DNA of 64,000 nucleotides from Lentinula raphanica. Its lineage: Eukaryota > Basidiomycota > Agaricomycetes > Agaricales > Omphalotaceae. Positions 13,245 to 26,428 of this stretch are shown one piece after another. The stretch spans positions 124,001-188,000 of the forward strand of contig JANVFP010000007.1 in NCBI GenBank assembly GCA_027919835.1, in the 5' to 3' direction. Below the pieces are notes generated by a model that searched no databases, had not been told where the DNA came from, and saw nothing but the letters and a program-made list of their open reading frames with translations. How positions within the stretch are numbered: position 1 is the first letter of the stretch; each line of letters starts with the position of its first letter. The position numbers and the translations under genes are program-made.

Positions 13245-14610
13245 ATGGTAGTCTCCACTACCATACTCATCTTTTCGTTGATCCCCGTACCGCTCGAAAT
13301 CCACCTTCAACTTCATATGGCTTCCGAAACGTTGGGCCTCTTTCACTTAGCAAATCAAATATCGTCCTCACGCTTGAAGCTATTCCACGCGGCTGCTATC
13401 TGCTGCGGGACGAATGGAATCAGGATATCAGTGAGCTCTCGGTGTGAGCTTCATCGAGGGCTTCCCTTCGGCTGGTGCGCATGCACCCAGATTATACGAC
13501 GCCGATTCGAGCCGAGGGAAGCACATTTTTCCTCGTCCGTTGGCTGTTCGTGGTCGAACATATAAATCCTTGTATGTAAGTAATCTCATCTCCAAATTTA
13601 CCGTCTTCGAACACACGACGTCTTATCTTAGCCTTTCTCAAATATATGTTGAATAGATTCAACCAACGTTTTCGTCCTTTGTCACATATTAGAACTTGAT
13701 TTCGGTATGATCTTTGTCCTATATGATTTCATACTCCAGCGACTCACAAGGGAGTAGTACGCCGCTTCCGAACATCATATATCAACCCTCAACATGCCAC
13801 TTCGGTTGAACGGTACTGTTTGGAAAAACATTCGGCGATATCCGTGGCCGCTAGAGCTTCGAAACGATTTTCTTGGCCTAATTTTTATACCCAGAATCCA
13901 TTTGAGCTTGTTCGACATCAGTGATCTGAAAGTGCCCTGAAGCCAGCTCGAACTACTGGTTTAAGGACTTTAACACAGTGAACCCAAAGTTTTGGATCCT
14001 CCGCATTCCTATAATGCCAGCTTCAACCAGTGACCACGCTCTTATTCTTCTATTGGGTTAAATTACTCACACGTTCATTGGATTAGGGATTCAGATTAGC
14101 CAACAAGCCTCGCGATTTCTGGCAATGCTAACGCCATGTCCTCGAGGATCCGATGTACTATTTGAGTGTGTGCGCGCTAAGTGTGGTATGTGTCTAGAAC
14201 TGGGCTGGATCAGACTAGCCTCTCGATGGCGATTACAATCCAAGACGGTGCAAGAGACTCAGATAGATTATCTTTTAAAAAGAAGGTTAGAAAGCTGTAT
14301 CTTGAAATCGTTTGAACAACTTTGATGAGATTACTTGCAGCCGCTGTTCTGTTCTCACTGCACACACCCCTCTTGACACCACTGGATACAACCATGTGCA
14401 TCCTATATATTGTCTTTCACTCGCAATCTTCGTCTCGAACCTTCTCTGCTTATCTTCAATCCTAAAGGTCAACGACACCGATACCTTGAAGATTCTCGAA
14501 TACTCAAACTCGACTGTGGGCATGTCTTACTATCATAGAGTGGCCATTTTCATACGGCTTTCCGAGGACCAGCAATCAACAGACTTCGTTCTAATATTAC
14601 CACTGGATTG
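13245..14610 (+). pseudogene. Probable decayed STE3-like (GPCR) pheromone receptor
   Basis: Fragments appear in the order and spacing of basidiomycete STE3 receptors but in shifting frames. Near 13270-13310: FSLIPVPLEIHLQ (family: LIPLPWHLQ). Near 13325-13360: WASFT in one frame and NQISSS in another (family: WASL..LNQFINS). Near 13410-13430: EWNQDIS (family: VWCDIS), about 49 codons after the first motif, as expected. Immediately after, one base out of frame: GLPFGWCACTQIIRRRF (family: GIPAASLCINRRLY). Near 14490-14550: NSTVGMSYYHRVAIFIRLS (family: NS.LT.SRYFRLMAL). Stops and frameshifts separate these, and about 13600-14100 is hardly alignable. No pheromone precursor gene was found next to it. 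Similarity was judged by eye only; a chance match is possible. Confidence 0.4.
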
Positions 14611-16398
14611 ATCATGGTAGCCACTTGGGGAAGTCTTCTAACTATATCATCCGCTTTTGAATTCGTGTATTTACTGCCCTTTCATTTCCTCGACAATCGA
14701 CTTCTTTGCCACATGGCTCATGCGAACATAGCGCTACCGACCGCCGTTGACGCATAATGATACGCATAGTAGGTAGCAAATGCTCTTATCATTCTAGACG
14801 GGTTCATCTTACGCAAAGCTGATTCCCTGCTGTTGAACGCGGCTGCATGCAATTTCAAAGCGCATCTAAGGCTTGATTCCAATATACGAACACCGTAGAG
14901 ATCGATATGAATAAAAACATAATAAGCAACCATTCTCATTTGTTCCTATGTACCTCACCTGCACCTTCATTCGATCTATTTCTTCGTGAACATCTCACTG
15001 CCGGATTCAATGTGTGTCGTTTAGACAAAACACCCGGTCAGAATGTCAATTTCCGTCTATCATGATGATCGTCGATAGTACAGGGATCTAGAAACGGTTC
15101 GAAAAGTATTGAAGACGTTGGACTTCACGAATGGGAAAGACGTCTGTGAATGAGATCGGCCGATGTTAACACACAGAAAATATTCGCAATTGCACCTGTG
15201 GATATATCAGCGGATTATGGAATGTCAACCATGAGGATGTCAATGGCCTGTACAAAAAAGAAGACAATGCGAGAAAAAGGTTTCGCAGTGGTGCCGAAAT
15301 CATACCTACAGTTCGAGAACGATGAACTCTGGAAACCAAATGAAAATTCGATCACCATTTTCAGACTTTGAAATCTCAGAGGTGACAAAGGAACGCGTGC
15401 CGCCTTTGGTAAAGTTCAATTAATGTCTGGGAGGATTGGCGACTCTGACGAGAGCAGATCCTAGGATAACGGTGCCATCAGTACCATACCCTAGAATCAT
15501 CCTGCAGATAGAAATTATACCTGATAGAAAAAAACCAATACTCCTTTCGCGCAGGAGTTTTCTGATCACTCACTACTGAATTGAAAAAACACATTTGACT
15601 CGGAATTACGCCGAACTGGTGAAGTCTACCACGGACAATCGCTCAAGGTGGTCATGCAGTGTACGACCTGTTAATTGACCCCGAAGCAATCCACTCTACC
15701 CCCAGTGCATCTCAAAAGCTTATAGGACCCAAACTGAAGGATACAGACTGATACGGATTCGTCATCCTTTCTTGGCAGTTCCTGTGCATCTTTCGTGTTC
15801 AAGTGGAAATTTCTATTTTGCGGCATGTATGGCGATAAGCTCATGGGAGTCGAGACAGCATGGATGAGATGGAAAGTGCTGCTGGTCGGACGAAGACCTT
15901 CGCCTGGATGAAAAGTACACCTCGCTAGTCCACGGTTGCATGATAGTACACATGGACAACACATGTACCGTTGTGGCAACGGGATCTCTATTTCACTTCG
16001 TCCAGTCCTTGGCTAGATAGACCAGCCGGGAAGCTATCGTCAAGGGGCCCGGAGGGTATTGGCCGATTTGAGATACTGGGGTACCCAGATATAGAGCGGA
16101 TCCTATCAGGGATTCCGTGAATGTAACGAAGAACTCTTATTGGACACGACAAATTAATCATACATTAGAAGAAACATCCCCCAATGGTGACCCGTGCCGA
16201 GGATAACAATACCACCCCAGTTGGTGCACCCTAGGTCGAGTACACAAGCTCTCGGGAATGACCGGTAAGCGCGCCAGACAGATCACGGTGTTTGGGAGAC
16301 GTGAACGGCTAAAATAGATATGCTACTGTTAGAGTTGGATTTGGATTGCCGACTCGTTGAGGGCTGAACTGTGTTCTTCGCATAGGTTATCCAGAGTG
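14611..16398. other. Gene-poor 1.8 kb, possible relics
   Basis: Only short frames are present. The first 700 bp may hold the 3' end of the receptor relic. Two short segments resemble each other (about 15451-15487 and 16198-16236). Minus-strand translation of the first gives ILGYGTDGTVILGSALVRV, which looks like the end of some protein; I could not name it. The rest shows nothing recognisable. Confidence 0.4.
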
Positions 16399-17149
16399 TC
16401 ATTGCGCTTGTACAACCCTTGACTTGTGTATTTTGACGTCCTCCTTTGGCCTGGAAACTCAATGTAAGTAGAAGTAGACAGACACCATTATGTATAACAT
16501 ACCTATCTTGAGCGTCCACAGCGACAGCACCTAAGCGTTGCACAACTCTCATTCCTGAGCTGACCCGTCCAAAAATAGTGTGCTTCCCGTCCAAATAAGG
16601 GGTAGGCCCCAGGGTCAAGAAGAATTGGGAGCCTGCGAAGCGGAAACAATCAGTTCGGCCAGTGATGATTCGGACGTGAAAAGACGGGACCATTGGTGTT
16701 TGGGCCAGAATTCGCCATTGCTAGTATTCCTGCGCCTGTGAATCGAAGATCCGGATGCATTTCGTCCTCGCTGAATGATTTTTGGCGAATGAGTTACATA
16801 TCCACTCAGAGAGTGAGAGATTTAACGCGTACAATTTTTGTCCATATATGCTCGTACCGCCACGTCCAGTTCCAGTAGGATCTCCACCTTGGATCATGAA
16901 ATCCTTGAGCGCCGCGTTAACCAGTGATTTAAACAGATACCAGATCGTCACTCACAGAGATTATGCGATGGAAAACCACTCCATTGTAGTATCCACGTCT
17001 GGATAATTCTGCAAAATTTCTGCACGTCTGAAAATGATCATGACAAGGTTGGGAAACCAGAATAGCAAAGGTACCTTGGGAGCATGATCCCAGTATAGTT
17101 CAAGCTGTACCTCACCCAGACTGGTTTCCAATATCACTGAATCACTCAT
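16399..17149 (-). CDS. Cyclophilin-type peptidyl-prolyl isomerase, PPIL1-like
   Basis: Five exons joined by short introns (visible donors GTACCT, GTGAGT, GTACGC, GTCCCG and GTATGT) give a compact single-domain cyclophilin of roughly 160 aa starting [20 protein letters not shown]. Seen in order: the catalytic Arg segment [50 protein letters not shown]; the split [21 protein letters not shown]; and a C-terminus with [16 protein letters not shown]. The short N-terminus and the QDRP..DVKI tail match the PPIL1 / fission yeast cyp1 group, which acts in the spliceosome with Prp45/SKIP. The residues expected for isomerase activity (Arg, Phe, Gln) are present. It is divergent from DTD1, with 161 bp between start codons, so the two may share a promoter. 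Confidence 0.92.
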
Positions 17150-17310
17150 GTTTCGACAGATGAGTGTTGGACGTTATGGTTGAAGTTGAATTTGGGTTGC
17201 TAATTCAAGCCTTGGCCGTCATGTGCAGATAAAATTTGATGGGCGTTTTAAAACCGTTTAGTGAATTCTGTTGGGCGTCTATCTATCCTGTAACTGTTTT
17301 TCATTCCACG

Positions 17311-18319
17311 ATGCGTGCAGTCATTCAAAGGGTCACTTCCGCCTCAGTAACAGGTGAACCTCTGTATTACTGCTCGCGAAATATGGATTCTAGGTCTCAG
17401 AAAAACTCTACATAAGTGGATGGTACAGTTATTTCTCAAATATCTCGAGGACTCATGGTACTCGTCGGGATTGGCACAGGTAATTTAGTACACATGCTCG
17501 AGTCTCTTTCTTTCTAATCATTCTATGTATCTGTGAACCACAGATGATACAGCATCCGATGCTTCTCTGTTGATCAACAAAATGTCAGCCTTCTTTCTGA
17601 ATAAACTTGCTGGTCACCAGTTCAAGTCTGTTCTCACTCATTCATCGTGAATAATGCTTCTTGTCGCGCAGGTGAGCGCTGCTGGTATGTTTCTAAGAAT
17701 GACTACTTGACGTGCTGTTCATCCAAGTCTGAACCTTCGTGTTTTTAATGATCCTACGGATTCCGAGAAGATGTGGAAGGCCAATGTCAAGGACATCGAC
17801 GGAGAAATTCTCTGTGTATCTCAATTCACTCTTCTTGCTCAGACGACGAAAGGTAATAAGCCCGACTTCCACCGAGCAATGGTCAGTCTCATCCCTTGCT
17901 TCTTCATGAAAACGTCCTTAGCCAATGACGATCTGTTGGGGATTAGCCTGCTGAAACGTCTCAAGTCATGTATGAAGCATTCTTGAACCAATTGCGACAA
18001 GGGTACAAACCAGACAAAGTGCAAGGTATGTTCTCAATAGTCACAAATTTGGTTCAAGTTTATGAGGATATGGAAGATGGAAAGTTTGGTGCAATGATGA
18101 ACGTCAGTTTGACCAACGAGGTGTGTAGCCGCAGAATAGACGCTATTATTAACATTAGCTGTCTTGGCAAGACTATAAGGTTCTGATGCATTTTTTCTAC
18201 TGGTTCATACACAGGGTCCAGTGACATTTACGCTTGATTCTCGCAAATTCGAGTACATAGAACCATCAGGAGTTGAAGCGGGGACGAAACGGAAGCCTTC
18301 CAAGACGAGTGGGAGCTGA
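17311..18319 (+). CDS. DTD1: D-aminoacyl-tRNA deacylase (DTD1 family)
   Basis: Removes D-amino acids (and mischarged glycine) from tRNA in the cytosol. Seven short exons were followed by eye: MRAVIQRVTSASVT at 17311, then VDGTVISQISRGLMVLVGIG, TDDTASDASLLINKM, NLRVFNDPTDSEKMWKAN, the family hallmark SQFTLLAQTTKGNKPDFHRAM, a helix with YEAFLNQLRQGYKPDKV, DGKFGAMMNVSLTNE, and GPVTFTLDSRKFEYIE. The SQFTLLA motif and the Gly-cisPro motif (GPVT) that forms the chiral checkpoint are both intact, and length fits the usual ~150 aa plus a short Lys/Ser tail. Some acceptor positions between 18030 and 18230 are uncertain. It is head-to-head with the cyclophilin gene. Confidence 0.9.
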
Positions 18320-19622
18320 ACTGTTTCCCAATCTCGTCAACTCGACAAAATCCCATGCCGAAGTTTACCTTGGAAGGGATTCGAGCTACTTGATCTCATT
18401 GCAGTGAAATAATATCTGTAAGTGAGAACCATAGTCTGTTCCATTAATAAACTGACTAGGGAAAAGGTACATACATTATAAATTTGACAGGATTGTTTCT
18501 CATCGGAGGCTCACCTTGAGAGGGTGTGCAGTTGCCATCTCATACAGACTTTTCTACGCACCATAAGAAAACAAGCTGGGGTATCGTATATATTGAATAC
18601 TGCCGCGAATATATGGGGTACCAAACCAAGCCCTTCGCCGATGTGATCAACGGAAGGCCGGCGGGAGCAATAGTCGCAAAACCAGCAGCAATCGTGCATC
18701 TGTATTCGCGTCGGGAAACCTCAGCGTCACAGCGTACCGTACTGGTGGCTTGTGCCCTTCGATCTTCTCAAGAAGAATATTCTACATCTCAATTTATGCA
18801 ATATGTCTCGCGCACAACGCCGTTGAAGCTCAAGTTCGACAAACTCTACCAGGATATACTCAACAGTCTCCTATGTTAGTAGTAGTGACATCTGCTTGTG
18901 ATCCAACTGCAGCATGGGGTGTTATTAGCAATGATATAGTATAAACAAAGATACTGTACTGACACAGTGTCTCCAAAACTTATTAGCTTCACACCCCAGA
19001 GTCTGAGAATGGAACTTCAAGAAAGGGGCCATATTATAGGAGTTGAGAACCGCCAGTGCAAAGAGTACCAACTTGCTAGGACATTCACCGATACACCGTG
19101 TTGACCTTCGTGGTTCAGACTGAAATACCACTCATCCAATGACCGTAACATTTGATCACAGAACGATACTTCCTGACCATGCGTGTGACGCCTCATGTTT
19201 GCCGGCGATGTGGCTACTGCAGACAACTGGCTCAAACTTCGAGAGACAACAATGTGGTTAATAGAATGAGATAACGTAGGTGGAGCAATGTTCACCGCCA
19301 CTCCAGCAAGTCTCTCAAGTTGCTAATAACGGTGTGTTCCTCGCACGAGAGATCGCGTCGAGATTGTAGAAGGCCCATTGAGATCCCCACCCCAACTTGA
19401 ACTTGAAACTAGTATGACCTGGTATGGCATGCAATTGGCGAAGCACATACGTACCCGTCGCAAACGTCACAGGTCACTGTGGATTGGCAGATGGTAGATC
19501 GATATAGCAGAGGTATCAATCGACAAGTTGGGAAGCATTTCTTTTCGCCACAGGTATTAATAACTTATATGTACCAACTTGAATCCGTGTTACGAATCGC
19601 AAGTGCTGGGGAGACTGCGAAT
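18320..19622. other. 1.3 kb without a recognised gene
   Basis: Lies between the 3' ends of DTD1 (plus) and the arrestin gene (minus). Short open stretches on both strands (for example minus 19017-19301 and minus 18511-18699) have no clear ATG-led model, splice sites or motif. Possibly a decayed gene. Confidence 0.4.
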
Positions 19623-21287
19623 TCAAGTGACCAGTTGGAATGGATTGCTATGGGATGCCGCAATTGCATTCGCGTCTTCTCTCGCTAGTGGGGTCCAAGA
19701 CGGTTCGATGAGGCTGACGCGTGCTCTGCGAGAGGCAGCCTGAGGCGCGGGTCCTTGACCAAAATCAGTCGTCACCTCCACTTTGTGGGCTTGCAAGGGC
19801 ACCGCTCTTTCCGGTGCGAACGTGACGGATTCAAAGGGATGTAAGACGACCGTATACTGGGCAACAAACATGCTAACGTTGTGCTTAGCCTGACGGGAGA
19901 GCCAAACGTGACTTACCTCTATCCCGAATGATGATATATCAGATGATGGCGGGAGCTCCTTTGACAGTGGGATCTCTCCTGTTAGGCAACGAACGCGGGA
20001 GTCATCTTCGTTGGCATCATTGTCGTGCGACCAAGTCGCTTGACCGACATCCGAGATCTCAAATTTGAGTTTGGATGCCGTGCTCTTCCCGTTGTGCTGC
20101 ATACCTTGGCCTGCATCGAACAGGTATTTGACACGCCGCGAGAGGCGGAGCGTTGTGGTTCTGGGTGAGGCGAGTAGGTCTAGGGCTTGATCATCGATGC
20201 ATTCTATACGGAGATGGCAGGGAATGAAAGAGCCACGGGCGTAGGCCAGCTGTACGGAAACAGATTTAGTAAAGAAGGATATTTCGAAAGAAACGGAAAT
20301 ACCGGTTTCGCCAGCGACAGCTAGTTGACTCATGTCAGCAGGAGACATGTGCAGAGAAAGATACATGTAACTTGCCGTGCATCGTAGAATAACGGTGCGT
20401 GAGTTCAGTAGACGTCCTATGCAATCAACAGATGAGAACGTCAACCATCCATTAGGATCGAGGGCAGGACCAGGGGCGACAGTATTTTCCTGGTATGCAA
20501 ATTGTCGCAATTCTGATGCAGGCTCAGGTGCTGTTCGACGGCGATACACTACTGGTATTTGCAGTCTAAAGGAAGACGAGGTAAGCAACACACAGGACCC
20601 GAAGAGCTACTCACTTAGTATCGGGTTTCAGCCTGCCACGAGCGATTTTCAGTACTAGCTCGTATCGTACACGAACACCAGATAATCGCTCTTGAAAAGT
20701 CTCTGGTAGGGAATGTAGAGAATCACCGGGACCGTCGTTCTGAGTCGGAAGGGTGATAGAAAACGGAAATTTGTACTTTCCACAAAGTTTCCCGGATTTA
20801 CTGGGATTTGTCGCATTATTAACGCTGCCATCTGAAACACGGTCAGTGCGATAGGCTCGAGGATCGCCCTGCTCTTTTGCCCACAGAGATACGGTATGAT
20901 TGAGGAAGGTAAAAGATCCTCCTTCATTTGCCCCCGTGATAGCACGACCCCGGACCTTTTGTTGGGATAGAAGACATGGTGAGTGAACAAGCCAATGAAA
21001 CTCACTGCGATAGAAATGGCCTGAACAGTCTCTGGCGACTGGAGATCAAGATTAACCGACCCTGTGACTGGGCCAGCTCCTTCCACAATGATTGGGACTT
21101 CGTTGGTGTTCGTGCCATGGGGTGCACCACGATATTCCTTCTGAAGGTTTACCGAAGCCCAGGTGAATCCTTTGCTGTTTTTGAGAGGAAAGGAGGAGAA
21201 ATCATGGACTTGAGAAGAGATGACTGCAGAATAGCGAGGAGGACCTCTTGGTATAGTCGAATACCGAGGCAAGGTTGGTTCTTGCAT
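19623..21287 (-). CDS. Arrestin-fold protein (alpha-arrestin-like)
   Basis: Three or four exons. The start is taken as the ATG at 21287 (MQEPTLPRYSTIPRG); codons upstream run into a stop. The N-terminal part shows the arrestin_N pattern: VEGAGPVTGSVNLDLQSPET, then SIAVSFIGL, a polar loop, and FPFSITLP. The second half (about 19680-20590) contains the arrestin_C-like beta segments (ISVSFEISFFTKSVSVQLAYARGSFIPC, LRLSRRVKYLFDAGQG, CLTGEIPLSKELPPS, YTVVLHPFESVTF). Fungal alpha-arrestins adapt ubiquitin ligases such as Rsp5 to plasma-membrane transporters. No clear PPxY motif was seen in the translated exons, so ligase recruitment is not shown. Introns lie near 20590-20640 and 19870-19920; edges are approximate. 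Confidence 0.75.
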
Positions 21288-22042
21288 GTGTAAATTGCGA
21301 TGGGGGTTGTTCTTGAATGCGCTCAAGATTTCGATACTTATACCCTCCGGTTAGGTCGTACTATGACCGCTTGTCTTTTTGTTTTTTGTTGGAGTCCAAG
21401 CGCGTTGCCAACCAAATCGACATTTCCTACATGAATTGAAGCTGTTTCAGCTTTTAGCCTATTTCAAAGTTCTTTTGTTTTGCGAAGGTTGAGCGCTGAG
21501 ATCTAGCTCATCGATGCTATTCGATTAGTCGAGCTGCTATACACTGTGCACTGTGCAGGCTGATGAGAGAACATCTTGTGTGGCTTCCAAGAACAATAGG
21601 CACCGGCACCGCGGGAGCCGAGCCGAAGGATGACATAAGTCAATCGCGGTGTCGCAAATCACGTGAATATTGAAAGTCCGCTCGCTCTCTCGAGTTTACT
21701 TCGAAGTTCTTCTTCAGTTGCACTGTATATCATTCTCTCTCCTTCTTCAATAACGCGTATCACTAGGCCTCTATAACCTCTTTTTATCTCGAGCGGCCTA
21801 CCAGAAGTTTTGCAGCGGCTTCTTGACAATCATCCTCTCGGATATCGCACAAATTGGTTAGCATTATCATCTTCGTTCTTTGCTCATTTCGAGCTCACTG
21901 CCACTCAGATTCATCACTCATCAAGTCATTGTGCTGTACATTGGTGGACACGACAATTGCTCTATCTATTTCTAGTCGTTTTGCGAACCGAGCTGCGCTA
22001 GAGTAGTATTCAGGAAGCCACCAGCTTACGTCTCACAACGCC

Positions 22043-25000
22043 ATGCAGAAACCGAATGGAAATACGCATCCTCATGCACAGGCTGCTCAACCACCTGCTT
22101 TGTACCTCGAGCCTTCCGTCAGCACTACTACGTGTGTTCTTATCTTGTTCAAGTTGCTCTTGACTGATGTCACTTTTGATTAGAGTGGTAACAACCACAA
22201 CGACCACAACCACTTACGCGCCTATTCCACTTCCCCCTCTCCCTACAGTCACAGCGCCTCCACCTAAGGACGGAAAAGAGTACCCCTTATACAACGTTCA
22301 ACTGCCGCCTAGCGTGAGAGAATTCAACCTCGTCTTTCCGGGTGGCAAGAAAGCTGTCTTTCGAGAACAAACCGAAGCAGATGAAATCCAGGGAAGCGCA
22401 GCAAACAACGCGTTGGTCGGATCATCGAGCTCTAGCGGCGAGGAGCTAGCTTCAGGGAGAGGATGGCAGATGTTACCTCGTGAAGATTCACAATCAAACA
22501 GTCCATCATCGAATGCTATACCTGTTGTCGGGCTCAACGAGGCATTAGAAGGCTTCAGCACTAAAAAACGTGAACGCGGTCATGAATATGAGTATGGGTC
22601 AATTGAGATGGAGGATAAACCGGCGAGAAAGAAGGCTCGAGCGCCTCCGTCACCATTGCCTTCGCCGCACGGTTCACCTCCTCCCGATTCTAAACCGGGG
22701 TGGCGACAGGCATCTAACTCAGATCCATACAACCAAATCGTTCAAGCACCAACGCCACCGACACCGTTCGAGCCCGATCTGAGCATGACCACCCTTCTCG
22801 CTCTTCCATCCCTCCTCCAACACTTCACAGCTCTTCCTGAACCTCTTCAATCTCATGTCCTTCTCACCTTACTGCGACACTCTCCTCTACCTGTCTTGCG
22901 GACCCTTCACAGTGTTCTGCATCCTACACTCGCCCGCGATTTTCTCACTCTATTGCCTCCCGAGCTTGTCTCTCATATCCTCAGCTTCTTCACTCTATCG
23001 TCATTGGGCAGGGCTTCTAGAGTTTGCAAAGTTTGGCGATCCAGAATTGAAGGCGACAAGGTTCTGTGGCGCGATCTTCTCATACGAACAGGCCTATGGT
23101 TCGGCGGCGAGAGTGAAGCTAACTTTGTCAAGATGCTGATGAAGAAGCGGCGAAATGTTATAGATTCAGGACACACCCTGCCACTCGCACACCCGTACAA
23201 GACCTTATTCAAATCGCGATACCTCACTTACACACGATGGATCAACAATCCGTCACCAAAACATATTTCATTCCATGCGCACGGACACAGTGTCGTCACT
23301 TGTCTTCTCTTCTCACAGAACCGCATCATCAGTGCTTCTGACGACCACTCGATCCATGTTTATTCACCAACCACAGGCCGCCTATTACTCAGTCTGGATG
23401 GCCACGAAGGTGGAGTGTGGGCGTTAGCCGCTCACGGGAATCTCCTTGTCTCTGGGAGTACAGATCGCACAGTCCGGATATGGGATCTTCAAGAAGGGCG
23501 TTGCTTGCACGTCTTTGGTGGCCACACGAGTACTGTCCGGTGTCTCGCTATCGTTAAGCCAGAATGGATAACTCATCCCAAGACAGGCCAGCGAGAAAAA
23601 TGGCCGAAACGGACTGTGGTCGTGACCGGAAGCAGGGATCACTCGTTGAGAGTTTGGAGACTACCCAAACGTGGTGAGAAGGAGTTCGATTCGCGCTTAC
23701 CGCCTTCTCCCTCTGCACATAATACCCAGTCAAATCCACCTTTGCCACCATCATCGCCTGACGTTTCAGAACCACCCGACGCATCCCTCAACCCGTATCA
23801 TTTGCACCATCTCTCCGGACATAATCATGCAGTCCGTGCGCTCGCGGCTCGAGGTAGGACTCTTGTATCAGGATCGTACGACTGTACTGTCCGTGTTTGG
23901 GATATTCCTACCGGTCGGTTAGTTCATACTCTCACCGGGCATACACAGAAAGTATACTCTGTTGTGCTCGATTCCCGCGATGGGACGTGGGGCTCAGAAG
24001 GCTGGGGTTATGGAAGTACAAGTGATTATGCGTCAGGTCGAGGAACCGATGGCCGGGCAGCTTCAGGTTCCATGGACGGCACTGTGCGTTTGTGGTCAAT
24101 CACTACAGGGGACTGTCTGCACATTCTGTCTGGGCATACAAGCCTTGTCGGTCTATTGGGCCTTTCACCGTCTTTCCTGGTATCCGCCGCAGCTGATAGC
24201 ACACTGCGGGTCTGGGACGCCCGTCTTCCAACTAAAAACGATGCCTCCTCATACAGAGGCCTAGCTTCCGGAACAAACTCCAGTGACCTCTTACGAGGTG
24301 TGATGACCGGTCACACAGGTGCCATAACGTGTTTCCAACATGATGAGTGGAAAGTCGTTAGTGGAAGTGACGGTACTCTGAAAGTCTGGGACCTGCGGGA
24401 CCTCAATTATCCTAACACCCCAGCTTCTTCCAGTCTACTTCCCGGGACAGGTGCAACGGGATGGGGCGCAGCCGGTGCTGGTGCAGGATGGGGTCCTGCC
24501 GGCTTCGTTGCCTTCCCAGGTGCTGCGATGGGTCTAGGCGGACCGCCTGCTGGCCCTGCTATCGGTGCTGGTGTGATTCCCGGGGGCGGATCAGTTCCCG
24601 TCGTACGAGATCTCCTGACAGGTATCACAGGAGTCTGGCAAGTTGCCTTTGAGGGACGATGGTGTGTGAGTGCGAGTAACAGGAACGATATGACGGTGCT
24701 GGACGTATGGGACTTTAGCAAGACCGAGATGAGCACGGCTGATTCCTCATCCACACCTCCTGGAAGTGGTCTTGCTGAAGTAGATGAGGAGCCTGAAGGG
24801 TTGGGGTTGGACAGAGAAAACGACACGGAACCCAATGTATGGACATGGGAGGATGAGGAGTGGGTTGGTGAACCCCCTGGTGGAATTTACGATCACGAAG
24901 ATTCCGAGGCTGACGACTCGGATGTTGAAGCCCTCGATAGAGATCAAGATGGTGATATCGAGCTTATCTCTGTACACGAGGAAAGAGACGAAGATGACGA

Positions 25001-25838
25001 TGTAGTATACCAATCACCATCACGGCAAGAGGCCGTTCCACTGTCACATTCACACTCGCGGTTACCTTCGATTATCCATGCTGGCCCAAGTTCGATGGGC
25101 GTCGAGACACAACAGACGACACAACGGCCGCGGAGGAGCACTCGAGCTATGAGCGAGGTTTCTAGGACTTCGGACCGTAGCACGCGCAGTCGAGGCAGCA
25201 ATAGCCGAATGGACGTCGACCTCGAGATTGATGTGGATGTGGAACTCATGCCTGAGGTTCCAGAAGAAGAAGAACTTGCAACAGACGAACAGGTCGTCGA
25301 TGAAGATAGAGATGTTGGGTACGCTCATCACCTTGATGAAGTCGAGGGGGACGATAGAGACGCGGAGATGGTCGAGAACATGATGGAGGTCGATCCGGAT
25401 TTCACAGAGTCTAAACGATCTTCTCAGATGTCCTCGACTGGCGGTCATCGTACTAGCTCCAAACGAGCTGAAATCGAAGACGACAACTTCCCTCCGGAAG
25501 CGTCAACCTCCCGGAACCGACTCCCTGCGTCAGGATCTACTGGTACTGGACGTTTGAGACCCCGACCGCCAATCGCGCCAACCAATCGACAAGTGTCTGG
25601 TGCTTCATCATCATCTTCGTTGAAGGCCTATGCGGGATCGCATACCGGGCGGCGTGGTCATGGTCCGTCTACGTCCGCTAATCGGGCTGGAGACGTAGGA
25701 GGTGATGGAGAGCCTACGTCTTCTGGCTTCAACTCCGCTACTGAAACATCGGGCGAGGATACTGAAGTGAGAATGGGCTCTCCAGGTGTCTCCAATGCGA
25801 ATGTCAGAGGCCATTCTTCAAGGAGGAGATGGGCATGA
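22043..25838 (+). CDS. Cdc4/FBXW7/Pop1-like F-box WD40 protein, 1247 aa
   Basis: Substrate receptor of an SCF ubiquitin ligase. Exon 1 (22043-22131) joins exon 2 (22184-25838) through a 52-bp intron; the frame is continuous. Domains: a Thr-rich N-terminus; a basic/Pro-rich stretch; an F-box at about residues 279-325 (FLTLLPPELVSHILSFF ... SRVCKVWRSRI) that would bind Skp1; and about seven WD40 repeats at about 390-875 (examples: GHEGGVWALA, SGSTDRTVRIWDLQEG, SGSYDCTVRVWDIPTG, SGSMDGTVRLWSITTG, SGSDGTLKVWDL). A Gly/Ala-rich insert interrupts the last blades. The C-terminal 370 residues are acidic and Ser-rich, presumably disordered, which is longer than in yeast Cdc4. In yeasts this family recognises phosphodegrons of Cdk inhibitors and other regulators. 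A shorter paralogue lies at 31006-32309. Confidence 0.9.
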
Positions 25839-26428
25839 TCCAGATCTGGATTCAGTATAGCCTAGGTACGTATGATCTCTGTTTCGAAGGTCAAAAATTT
25901 AGAAACTGATATTCATTTTCCAAGAGGCTGCGCTACGTTCGACCAAAATTGTCTTTTGTATTGTTCGTTGGACTCGAGGATCACATACATATGATATGAG
26001 ACTTGAGAGTCGAAGGATATTTTCCTGATGGATCCTTGCACTTTTTTCTCCAAATTCCATGTGTCTCACAGGCGTGAATTTTCTGTTCGGTTTTCTGTTT
26101 TCTGTGTCGTCTTCTTATTCAATAATTGACCTGTATCGTTGGAATCATTTTGTTCATACTCTCATACTAAGTACAGTAGCTTCATCTCATTCATGACAAC
26201 CCTCTGCTCAATGTAATCGATGTTCAGATTCCTCTTTGCGTGAATGTCTTGCGATTCTTTTACCATGTTCCAGTCTCCTGTATGGAGATCCTGTAAAACT
26301 CACATCGCGGTCCATGGATCGTGGCCCCGTCGTAGCCACAACTTACAAGTCAGGCAAGAGATCTAGACGAGTTCAATTTCGAACCCTACTCTATCAATTA
26401 AAGCAAAGAATAGTCATATCTTAGATTC

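Noticed and set aside
13205..15371. An intact, functional mating-type B locus.
   Set aside because: Only broken receptor-like fragments were found, and no pheromone precursor with a CaaX end was seen nearby.
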